Position numbers and translations under genes: made by a program | Notes under the pieces: model-generated | What the model saw: the letters and a program-made list of their open reading frames with translations, nothing else | Told to the model about the DNA's origin: nothing | The model's database searches: none | Shown: one piece after another, positions 51,344 through 59,083 of the stretch | Numbering within the stretch: the first letter of the stretch is position 1 | Layout of the letters: every line of letters starts with the position of its first letter | Assembly (NCBI GenBank): GCA_937925855.1 | Contig: CALAMO010000035.1 | Span: 1 to 64,000 of the forward strand | From: an uncultured Thiotrichaceae bacterium | GTDB taxonomy: Bacteria; Pseudomonadota; Gammaproteobacteria; Thiotrichales; Thiotrichaceae | Direction: 5' to 3' | DNA length: 64,000 nt

Positions 51344-51380
51344 ACCACAGCCGCATCGATCCTATCGATGCAGCTGTGGT
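51344..51380. terminator. Long hairpin terminator between giant gene and DUF1501 gene
   Basis: A 17-bp stem with one mismatch (ACCACAGC.GCATCGAT / ATCGATGC.GCTGTGGT) and a three-base loop lies between two convergent genes. Position and stability suit a bidirectional terminator. Confidence 0.7.
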
Positions 51381-51394
51381 AAAATTCACTGAAA

Positions 51395-52609
51395 TCAGCT
51401 GATACCCAAATAAGAAGGTGCGGTATAATCTGGAAAAATTTGCGGTAGCAAATGAGCTTTACCCACACGGTTAGCGATAATCTCAGACAGCACCTGCCGG
51501 TAGTCTGTTGTGGTTTTCAAATCACCGTATTCTAATCTTCTGAGGCCCGGCCAAGTGCCATAGATAGTACCACCGTTAATGCCTTGTCCCATCACCATTA
51601 ACGCACCGCCGGTACCGTGTTCGGTGCCACCACTATGATTTTGCTCAACCCGCCGTCCAAATTCGCTCATGACTACCAGCGTGACATTTCTGTTACTGCG
51701 CATGGCTTCTTGGTGGAAGGCGGCTAGTGAAGTGCCTAGCATGCTAAATAAATTATGGACATTACCCGCATCCCAGGTGCCCATGTCATCGTGTGTGTCC
51801 CAATGTTCCATGGTGACGTGAGCCACTTCGAGGCCAATATCCGCATGGATCAACTCCGCCACCTGATGCAGCTTATTGCCGATCAGGCTATCACCGTAAG
51901 CGGCTGGTTTTGGTGTAGAACCAAGCGCTCGTGCAGCGGCAAATTCTAGTGCCGCTGTGGCCTGGCGGGCCTGCACGGCTAGCATAGGATGGTCTGTGCT
52001 GCCTGCATACATCTTTGTGATTGCATCATTACTGCCTGGCGTCGCATTTAGGCGAAATTCGGCTAGATTTCTGATGCCGGGGACATTGTCATAGCCATTA
52101 AATATGCGCGATAAATTGCCCATGCTAACGCCTCGGAATATGGCGTTATTGGCAGAGGGCACATTTAAATAGCGGCCCAGCCAGCCGTCGGTGCGGGCGT
52201 GATCGTCGCTGCCAGACTGGAGGCGAATTTGCCCGTCGAAGTGGCTGCGGGTTACTGACCGCTCACCCAAGCCTGCTGCGACGACAAAAGCCAGATCACC
52301 GAGTTGATAGATTTCATGCAGTGGGCTTAATGCTTTGTGCAGCGCAAATTGGCCGTTCAGATCAATTCGGCCTCTAGCCGGAATAGCAATGTTGGGACGT
52401 TTATCGAAATAAACGGCTTCATGGTAGGGAACTAGTGCACTTAGGCTATCCATTCCTCCCAATAAATTGACGACAACCAGCGTGTGATTGCTACTGCTCG
52501 GTGATGCTGCATACACGTTATGGCTTAAACTACTCAGCGCCGGAAGCGCTACACCGGCTGCTGCCATGCCTTTGAGGAAATGGCGGCGTGATGAATGATT
52601 GTTATTCAT
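51395..52609 (-). CDS. DUF1501 protein, Tat-exported
   Basis: The 404-residue protein starts with a Tat signal (SRRHFLKGMAAAG) and belongs to DUF1501, a sulfatase/alkaline-phosphatase-like fold group. Metal-ligand-type segments are visible: NLLGGMDSLS near the start, and HWDTHDDMG and EFGRRVEQN further on. The function is unknown. It is preceded by a DUF1800 gene, its usual partner, with 16 bases between them; both would be co-exported in folded form. Confidence 0.87.
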   Translation of the reverse strand: MNNNHSSRRHFLKGMAAAGVALPALSSLSHNVYAASPSSSNHTLVVVNLLGGMDSLSALVPYHEAVYFDKRPNIAIPARGRIDLNGQFALHKALSPLHEIYQLGDLAFVVAAGLGERSVTRSHFDGQIRLQSGSDDHARTDGWLGRYLNVPSANNAIFRGVSMGNLSRIFNGYDNVPGIRNLAEFRLNATPGSNDAITKMYAGSTDHPMLAVQARQATAALEFAAARALGSTPKPAAYGDSLIGNKLHQVAELIHADIGLEVAHVTMEHWDTHDDMGTWDAGNVHNLFSMLGTSLAAFHQEAMRSNRNVTLVVMSEFGRRVEQNHSGGTEHGTGGALMVMGQGINGGTIYGTWPGLRRLEYGDLKTTTDYRQVLSEIIANRVGKAHLLPQIFPDYTAPSYLGIS

Positions 52610-52625
52610 ATTTGATGACTCCCGA

Positions 52626-54197
52626 CTAACGAAGCTGAAATGAAGGTGTAGCCAGAATTAAACCGGCTACAATCGGAAGTTCATCCCGATGTTTTGCTTT
52701 TACCTGATCATTGGCTTGCTTACCCAGGTAGCTATAAATTGCCTGACGTTCTACTGAGGATAGACGGTGCCCTAACAAGCGGATGGAAAGCTGATTAATT
52801 AAATCTTTAAATTTTGCTGGGCGTGGGCCGATCAGTTGATTGATATCAACTCTAAAACGTTTTGTCCAGGTATTTGCCATCAGTGCAAAACCAAAGTTCC
52901 AACGATTACTCATTGCATTGGTATCTAAATACTCCGCTGCAATCAGTGGATAACCGTTGGGTTGGGGGTATTCAAATAGCCTATGATTCAACTTACCCAG
53001 TTGAGTGACAAGATCTTTACTGGTTAAGAATAAGTTGCGATCTAAATCTATACTGGTATTAGTAGCACGCAGCATAGAATAAAATATTTCATTACCGCGT
53101 TTTACTTTTTGCCCTTTGGCTTGATTAAAACGATTCGAGTAAAGAATGGTGCGCAATACAGGCGCAATCGCTGTATCGTGCTTAAGGAATGTTCTTGCGG
53201 CGCTTTTGACCAGCGGATCATTGGCTGTAATCGTGTCATCAACAAAGTAGCGGCATAACTTCCAGCATATGAAACGAGCCGTACTGCGATGGCGTGCTAA
53301 AAATCTAACCAATGACTCGCCGTTCCGAATGCTGCCTCCGCGTGCAACAGGTCGCCAACCTAATATGTTAGCACCTTTAACCAGTTTAGGCCCCAAGCTA
53401 TTATGATGTCTATTAAATTTGAAAGTGAAGGTTTCGTGGCTAGATGACCAACCACTCATTACATAAGCAACGTTTAATATATCTTCTTCTTTATAACCAC
53501 CATCGACACCGAGAGTGTGCAACTCCATAAACTCCCGTGCGTAATTTTCATTGGGAATAGTACCGTAGCTGGCTTGGCTTTTATCATTGTCCAGGTATTC
53601 CATCATAGAACCGCTTTTAGCTGAAGCCATGAGTAGGTCACTGAATTTTCCCAGTGCGAAGCGGCGAAACTGTGCATCTTGTTCTATCTTCTGAAAGCAC
53701 ACCCAGTCTTTTGTCATGTCAATGTTAAAATGATTGCTCCAAAAATCGACCATAACTTCCTGTAGTTGGCGATGGCTGTGCAAGGCGCGTAAGACCGTCA
53801 CAGCCGGAATATCAAGCAGTATTACCTCCTGGGTTCTGGTGTCAAAACGTTCTCTGGGGGACTGCTTTAGCGTTGGGTAATACCGGTCAAGTATGTTTTC
53901 CAGTTCTGAATCATCGATTGCAGCAGGGTTGAGCTGCCGTTCAATAAACGCTTCATTACCTATTGCTTTAATCTCAGTAACTAATTCAGGGGTAACCCCT
54001 AAGGTGGTACGCCGTAAAATATGCAGGTGTTTGCCAATTTGTGGATTGTTAGATTCGTCGGCCTGAGCATTGCCAGCAGCCAATGCACTGCTGCTTGTAC
54101 CTATTCCTACCGCCACCTTATTAAAAAAATTACGACGCGAAGGGGAGGCAGGCGCAGCTTCTAAATTTGGCCGCTCCTCATGTGTATAACTAACCAT
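52626..54197 (-). CDS. DUF1800 protein, Tat-exported
   Basis: The 523-residue protein carries a Tat-like signal with a longer N-region (SPSRRNFFNKVAVGIG, residues 19-34) and the DUF1800 body: HILRRTTLGVTPE, VMVDFWSNHFNID, NENYAREFMELHTLGVDGGY and SNRWNFGFAL. DUF1800/DUF1501 pairs are widespread in bacteria, but their job is not established; secretion or a surface-polymer role has been suggested. It heads the two-gene operon; its leader lies in AT-rich DNA. Confidence 0.85.
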   Translation of the reverse strand: MVSYTHEERPNLEAAPASPSRRNFFNKVAVGIGTSSSALAAGNAQADESNNPQIGKHLHILRRTTLGVTPELVTEIKAIGNEAFIERQLNPAAIDDSELENILDRYYPTLKQSPRERFDTRTQEVILLDIPAVTVLRALHSHRQLQEVMVDFWSNHFNIDMTKDWVCFQKIEQDAQFRRFALGKFSDLLMASAKSGSMMEYLDNDKSQASYGTIPNENYAREFMELHTLGVDGGYKEEDILNVAYVMSGWSSSHETFTFKFNRHHNSLGPKLVKGANILGWRPVARGGSIRNGESLVRFLARHRSTARFICWKLCRYFVDDTITANDPLVKSAARTFLKHDTAIAPVLRTILYSNRFNQAKGQKVKRGNEIFYSMLRATNTSIDLDRNLFLTSKDLVTQLGKLNHRLFEYPQPNGYPLIAAEYLDTNAMSNRWNFGFALMANTWTKRFRVDINQLIGPRPAKFKDLINQLSIRLLGHRLSSVERQAIYSYLGKQANDQVKAKHRDELPIVAGLILATPSFQLR

Positions 54198-54600
54198 ACA
54201 GTTATTCCTTTGTATTAAAGGTGATAGGAAAAATATGAATAAGTACCTACATAAAGCTAATTTATATTTATTTCTATTACATTATTTTTATCTTAGGTAA
54301 TCTAAGGAAGATACTAAGAAAACAGCATTATCAAAGCAGCGGGACTTATTTGCTAATTAAAAATATTAATAGCGTAAATTAAAATTTATATTCCTCTTTG
54401 TTGATTTTAAACTGTGCATTTATTAGTCTATTTCCAATATAAAAATGACCGAATGTCGGGAATAAAATAGTTTTTATCGGAATTTTTTATATTTAAAAAA
54501 AGCTGGTCGATAAAAATAAGCCGTTTATCAATTGAAAACCAATCTGTATTATAAACGAGCCAAGTCTGAACAATAGTCATTTTATGTACCGTACCCATAT
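54198..54600. other. AT-rich non-coding region upstream of the DUF1800 gene
   Basis: About 400 bases without a convincing gene. It contains a nested inverted repeat at 54471-54516 and presumably the promoter of the DUF1800-DUF1501 operon. Its AT content matches the preceding island rather than the later genes. Confidence 0.55.
54471..54516. repeat. Nested AT-rich inverted repeat
   Basis: TTTTTATCG (54471-54479) is mirrored by CGATAAAAA (54508-54516), enclosing a second T-run/A-run pair. It could form a cruciform, bind a dimeric regulator or terminate transcription. Confidence 0.45.
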
Positions 54601-54639
54601 GGTTTGTGTGGCTGTTCTAGAGTGCTGCTGGCCGCTATG

Positions 54640-54991
54640 CGGTTACTCGTCAGCGGGCAATGACTGCCGCTGCTGGTGATGTGCCTGCTGGTATGCCGCT
54701 ACTTTATCCGCTGTTTATACTATCGCTGCGGACGACTACGGCGCAGAACCCAGTTTGATTAGGCTGTTGGAATCGATTCTGGGCTCACTTTGGGTCGGGG
54801 CTGTGCTGGCAGAAGCACCTACGCTACAAACTCTGTTTGCTGGTTTGCTGATTGTGGGGACGCTGGCGGTCTATGGGGTATTGCTGGTGCGCGCTAAAAA
54901 TTGGGGCGTCAGTTTGCGCCATGCTGAACAAAAAACAGTGTTAAACGGGCGCAGAAGTCACTCCGCGCCCGTAACAAACCTCCTCTCCTGA
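54640..54991 (+). pseudogene. Frameshifted C-terminal remnant of an EamA/DMT transporter
   Basis: One frame gives PLLYPLFILSLRTTTA; after a frame change near 54745, another gives EPSLIRLLESILGSLWVGAVLAEAPTLQTLFAGLLIVGTLAVYG. Together they read as the last three helices of an EamA-family exporter (the usual pattern is A-A-E-x-S-L-I-x-L-L-E). The N-terminal helices are missing. A complete EamA gene is found at 58.2 kb, but this remnant is not obviously a copy of it. Confidence 0.6.
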
Positions 54992-55000
54992 GGTATTTTT

Positions 55001-57973
55001 CTACGCAAACGGCCCCTTAGCCCCATAAGCCTCCATATTGCGCGCATAACAATTACTGCTCTTCACCAACTCAGCACCATAACGCTCAATCAACACCTGG
55101 CGTCGTACCGGATCTTTTGTCGCTGCCACCGCACCCCAAAACGCTGCCATTGCTTCCGCCAGCGCACGCATTTCAGCCAGGGTATCGTCACAGCCCGCGA
55201 TATTCGCTAAGTCCTGCCCGGTCACTTTACCGACGCCATTAACCGTTTTAGCGCCTGCCGCCGTGTAACCCTTCGGCAGATCGCCTTTCAGGTTGGTCAC
55301 CGACTTATACTGAATCACATCAAACAGCTGATCCACCGCCTGCTTCGCGCCTTCCACGCGGGAAACATGTTCGGTATCCGCCGCCGCATGGGGCAGCAGT
55401 TCCATCTTGCCGCGATGACGCTCTTCCATCGCACGGTACGGTACCATCGGCCCGGACAGCTCACCGTTCTCAGGATTCACAAACAAATCCGCATCAATAC
55501 AGGCATAGCGCACCTTGCCGCTACTTAGTGCGTTATCCAGTGCATCCGGTTCAATAATTTCACCCCGATCATAGTTCACCACCACCGCGCCATCATTTAA
55601 CGCGCTCAGGACTTCACCATTCACCAGATTAGCATTAGCAAACACGCCGGTATCCGCGTTCAACGCACCCAGACCGGTATGCGGGCTAATCACATCCGCG
55701 CCGCGTGCTGCGTCCACCGGTGTGGCGGCGTAGGTAAAGCCTTCCGACTCAATCCAGGCCTGATGCTGTGGGCGGGCGTAGATACTGACCTGCATGCCAA
55801 ACGCCTGCGCCAGCTTGGCGAACTCGCGCCCGATATTACCATAGCCAATCACCGCCACGCGCTTGCCTTCCAGCTTCTCGGTTGGGTATTCACACAGGTT
55901 CTTGCCGGTATCAAACTCACCCTCAACCACCCGGTCATGTAAGGCTTGCACCGGTAGGTCGGGCATTACTTTCAGCAGCGCTTTCATCGCCATTTGTGCG
56001 GTGGCACGCGAGTTAAAGCTCGGCGTGTTCATCAGTGGCGCAATACCACCGTCGCCGTTACCGCCACCCCAGCTGGCGCTGCCCATATTGCCGGTACCGG
56101 CACCAATGCGCACGCCGCCGAGGTCAAACCGTGCGGCTGAGGGCAGGAAAGTCGCCGCCACAATCGTGGCGTCATACTGACCGTCCGCTGTGTGTTGCAG
56201 CAGCTCATCTTCCCGACTCAGGTTCGGCTCATAGAAGAAGTGAATCTTGCCGCTTTCCAAATCCTGTCCGGCGGTCATGGCACTTTCGTGGAACACGCCG
56301 CCTTTCGCCTGCACATGCGCCCGTACTGCGCTGTGATCCGGTTTGCCATCGGCATCAAACTTCAGGCCAACCAGGTCGGCGACCAATACTTTATAAGCGC
56401 GGTTTGGATCATCCTGGCGCTGTGGCCTGCTGCCGGTATTTGCTGCCGCTTCAAAACTCACGCCCTGTTGCGCCAGCATTTCTTCCAGCTTGACAATTTT
56501 GGCGCGGTGATAGGCGTATTCCAGATTATTCAGCAGCGCGATAATGTCACTGTCAGGACGCACCCCGCCGATCCAGGCGCGGTAATCACCCGGCGTGCCG
56601 GGAAAGGCATTCACATAACGCGCCACATCCAGCCCCGGCTCGTATTCACCATTGGGGTGCGTCAGGCCTTCATAAGCCAGCAGTTGCTTGGATTTAGCGA
56701 TAATGTCCGCATGCACCGCCGGATCCGTAATATCCGGGTCGTTGACTTTCAGCAAGGTAACTGCCGCGCCGCGACTGGCACTATCCACGACACCCGGCTC
56801 CAGCAACTCACTGCTTGCCAGCCAGTCATTAATCGTCTGGCGATTCAGCGCGGAACGCCGATTGACTTCCTGCACGCCGCCAATGTTCTTTTCGACCCGC
56901 AGCAGGCCAAAGGTGGTTTCCGCAAAGGCCAGCGTGCTGAAGGTGTTAATAATGCCACCCTGCATGCTGTCGGTTTCCGGGTTGTAGATTGGGCCGAGGT
57001 CAGTGGTGTTTTCGCTCGAAAGCGGACGCTTTGCATCGGTTGGTACCGCGATTTTAAGCTGACGTGCAATGGCCCAGGACGGGTCTTGCATATTGCGATT
57101 AATGAGCGCCAGCGCCTGTGGGGTGAAGGCGCTGATCCAGTAGCCGGAAATGCCGCCAATCGCTTTCTGGAACGGGGTGAAGAGGCAGCATTTGTCCATC
57201 ACTTGATCCACCGTTGCCTGCGTCCACGGCATGGCGCCCAGCATCGAGGTGCTGTCGATAACGGCGTGATGATGCTCCGGGTCGGCATCAATCCAGCTCA
57301 GCAGATTAAGCATGTCTGCTTCGGTGTAAGTGGTCGCGCCAGTGGTTTCATGACCCACACCAAGGAAGAGAGTGATGCCCATGGCCTGTAGTTCGGCTGC
57401 CGCCGGTATATGGCCTTCGCTATCGCTAAAATGGATGCGGCTTTCGTCGCCGTTTTTGGCGTAGCGCTGCATTTCCAACAGCTGCGCGCCCCAGGACTGG
57501 CGGAAGAAGCCACCGGCCTGGGCGGCTGCGCTTTCGGGGCGCGGTGTATCGACGAAGACCTGCTGACTGCCATTAACCGTCATTAGATGCTGCGCACACA
57601 CGGTGAAACCGCTGTGGCCGCCACCCAGACCGACCGCCATTTTATTCTTCTTAGCGAAGCCGAAATAGCGGTGAATCTCACGCATCATATCGACCAGCAC
57701 TTTATCCGCCGGGTAACCCCGGTGCATACCGCGCCCAAACTCAGCGGTGGTGAAACTGCCGACGCGATTGCCTTTGTCATCCAGCTTGGGATAGTTTTCC
57801 TCTAGCCAGCGATCAAATTCCAGCCGCAGCTGACGTGCATCCCTTTCATCCCGCGTCATATCGGTAATCGGGCCAACGCCAAAAAACGGGTTGATGGTTC
57901 TTGCCGGTGGGCCATTGCGGGTTTTATCGAGTGAGGCCTGACGCTGCGCCTGGAGCGCACTGATGGAAGACAT
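55001..57973 (-). CDS. Fused SerC-like aminotransferase and SerA-like dehydrogenase
   Basis: The 990-residue protein has three parts. Residues 25-500 are a fold-type I, class V aminotransferase resembling phosphoserine aminotransferase, with GHETTGAT (208-215), the PLP aspartate in AVIDSTS (D240) and the Schiff-base lysine in FQKAIGG (K270). Residues 525-890 are a D-2-hydroxyacid dehydrogenase of the phosphoglycerate-dehydrogenase type, with GYGNIG (710-715), catalytic arginine R803 and histidine H862, and an acidic residue likely in DADLFVNPE. A helical tail follows. Such a fusion would catalyse consecutive oxidation of a 2-hydroxyacid and transamination of the keto acid, as in serine synthesis. 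Whether 3-phosphoglycerate is the substrate is not certain. It has a 220-base leader with hairpins. Confidence 0.82.
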   Translation of the reverse strand: MSSISALQAQRQASLDKTRNGPPARTINPFFGVGPITDMTRDERDARQLRLEFDRWLEENYPKLDDKGNRVGSFTTAEFGRGMHRGYPADKVLVDMMREIHRYFGFAKKNKMAVGLGGGHSGFTVCAQHLMTVNGSQQVFVDTPRPESAAAQAGGFFRQSWGAQLLEMQRYAKNGDESRIHFSDSEGHIPAAAELQAMGITLFLGVGHETTGATTYTEADMLNLLSWIDADPEHHHAVIDSTSMLGAMPWTQATVDQVMDKCCLFTPFQKAIGGISGYWISAFTPQALALINRNMQDPSWAIARQLKIAVPTDAKRPLSSENTTDLGPIYNPETDSMQGGIINTFSTLAFAETTFGLLRVEKNIGGVQEVNRRSALNRQTINDWLASSELLEPGVVDSASRGAAVTLLKVNDPDITDPAVHADIIAKSKQLLAYEGLTHPNGEYEPGLDVARYVNAFPGTPGDYRAWIGGVRPDSDIIALLNNLEYAYHRAKIVKLEEMLAQQGVSFEAAANTGSRPQRQDDPNRAYKVLVADLVGLKFDADGKPDHSAVRAHVQAKGGVFHESAMTAGQDLESGKIHFFYEPNLSREDELLQHTADGQYDATIVAATFLPSAARFDLGGVRIGAGTGNMGSASWGGGNGDGGIAPLMNTPSFNSRATAQMAMKALLKVMPDLPVQALHDRVVEGEFDTGKNLCEYPTEKLEGKRVAVIGYGNIGREFAKLAQAFGMQVSIYARPQHQAWIESEGFTYAATPVDAARGADVISPHTGLGALNADTGVFANANLVNGEVLSALNDGAVVVNYDRGEIIEPDALDNALSSGKVRYACIDADLFVNPENGELSGPMVPYRAMEERHRGKMELLPHAAADTEHVSRVEGAKQAVDQLFDVIQYKSVTNLKGDLPKGYTAAGAKTVNGVGKVTGQDLANIAGCDDTLAEMRALAEAMAAFWGAVAATKDPVRRQVLIERYGAELVKSSNCYARNMEAYGAKGPFA

Positions 57974-58008
57974 AGGGCTATTCCTCTGAATAATCTAACT
58001 ATTTACCG

Positions 58009-58086
58009 TTGAAGCGGTAGACTTCAATGCTTGCAGGGTGTTCGCCTTACAGGCACGTTAGGAAACCACTGTTTCGGCTGTGGTTT
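58009..58086 (-). ncRNA. Possible structured 5' leader of the SerC-SerA fusion gene
   Basis: Upstream of the fusion gene the leader contains at least two clear hairpins: TTGAAG/CTTCAA (58009-58027) and AAACCAC/GTGGTTT (58063-58086). The latter is enclosed by a possible GGCA/TGCC pair (58052-58096). It does not match the glycine riboswitch consensus I know. A regulatory RNA or attenuator is possible but unproven. Confidence 0.25.
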
Positions 58087-58193
58087 TTGGGCTGCCCAGA
58101 TGCTGTCAAAAATATTTCTTTCAGGCAATCTTTTTCACTCAAAAGAAAGTCTGTCAGAAGAGATAGCTAATTTTTCTTATCTCTGTTGGGGTA

Positions 58194-59072
58194 TCAGTTT
58201 TTTACTGCCAAACGCCGCTCGCGCACCCAGATATAAATCCCCGCCATAATCGTTACCAACGAACCGATAATGGTGTAACTATCAATCACCTCACCAAACA
58301 CCAGAATCCCCAGCGCCATCCCATAGAGCAGACGTACATAGCGAAATGGACTGACCACGGAAATTTCGGCGATGCGAACTGACTGTGTTACGGCAATCAG
58401 GCCAAAAGAGGCAGCGGTGACTAAGCCCAATAGATACAAACTGACGGTCAGGTCAGGGGTTTTAGCGCCGCCGGAAAGTAGCAGCATAACGAGGCCAGTG
58501 AGCAGCAACGTGAGCGCGGAATAAAAAGAGAGTAGGAGTGTGGAAATGCCAGGGCGCGCCAGCCGTGCGCCAATATCACGCATCGCCATACCGAAGACTG
58601 CGGCCAGCGCGAACAGTGAATACTGATCGAAACCGTCTAGGCCAGGCCGTATCACAATAAGCACACCGATAAAGCCGATAATGACCGCGCTGAAGCGGTG
58701 CAGGCCAACTTTTTCTCGCAGGAACAGCGCGGCGGCCAGCGTCATAATTAAGGGCGCGGTTTGGATGATGGCGGTTACGGTCGACAGCGTGGTTAAAGCC
58801 AGTGCCGCAAACATAAAGGTCGCACCAATAATCTCGCCCGCATTGCGCAGCAGCACAGGCTTTTCAAAGAATGCCGCCCATAGCAGTGTCTCACCTTTAA
58901 GTCGCATCATGCCCCAGAAAACCAATGCACAGCCTAAGCCGAGTGCCATCATCACCTGACCGGGGGGTAAGGACTGGCAGGCCAGTTTTACGAAGGTATC
59001 CCCAAGAGTGAAACAGGCCATGCCGATAACCATGTAGAGAATGCCGCGCAGATTGGGGTTGGGTTTTGCCAT
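58194..59072 (-). CDS. EamA/DMT-family transporter
   Basis: From ATG 59072 (AGGAAG upstream; the longer frame to 59144 overlaps the next gene and lacks family sequence) the protein has 292 residues and about ten hydrophobic helices in two EamA repeats. It has FTLGDTFVKLACQSLPPGQVM at the front and PFRYVRLLYGMALGILVFGEVID in the second half. It should export or import a small metabolite at the inner membrane. Spacing of 11 bases to the upstream GT-C-like gene suggests an operon. Confidence 0.85.
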   Translation of the reverse strand: MAKPNPNLRGILYMVIGMACFTLGDTFVKLACQSLPPGQVMMALGLGCALVFWGMMRLKGETLLWAAFFEKPVLLRNAGEIIGATFMFAALALTTLSTVTAIIQTAPLIMTLAAALFLREKVGLHRFSAVIIGFIGVLIVIRPGLDGFDQYSLFALAAVFGMAMRDIGARLARPGISTLLLSFYSALTLLLTGLVMLLLSGGAKTPDLTVSLYLLGLVTAASFGLIAVTQSVRIAEISVVSPFRYVRLLYGMALGILVFGEVIDSYTIIGSLVTIMAGIYIWVRERRLAVKN

Positions 59073-59083
59073 GGCCTTGCTTC

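Noticed and set aside
56192-57391. A 399-residue open frame antisense to the SerC-SerA fusion gene
   Set aside because: It lies wholly inside a well-supported gene, resembles no family I know and is explained by the codon pattern of the opposite strand.
57974-58193. Glycine riboswitch upstream of the serine-type fusion gene
   Set aside because: The conserved glycine-aptamer core sequences are not found; only generic hairpins are visible.
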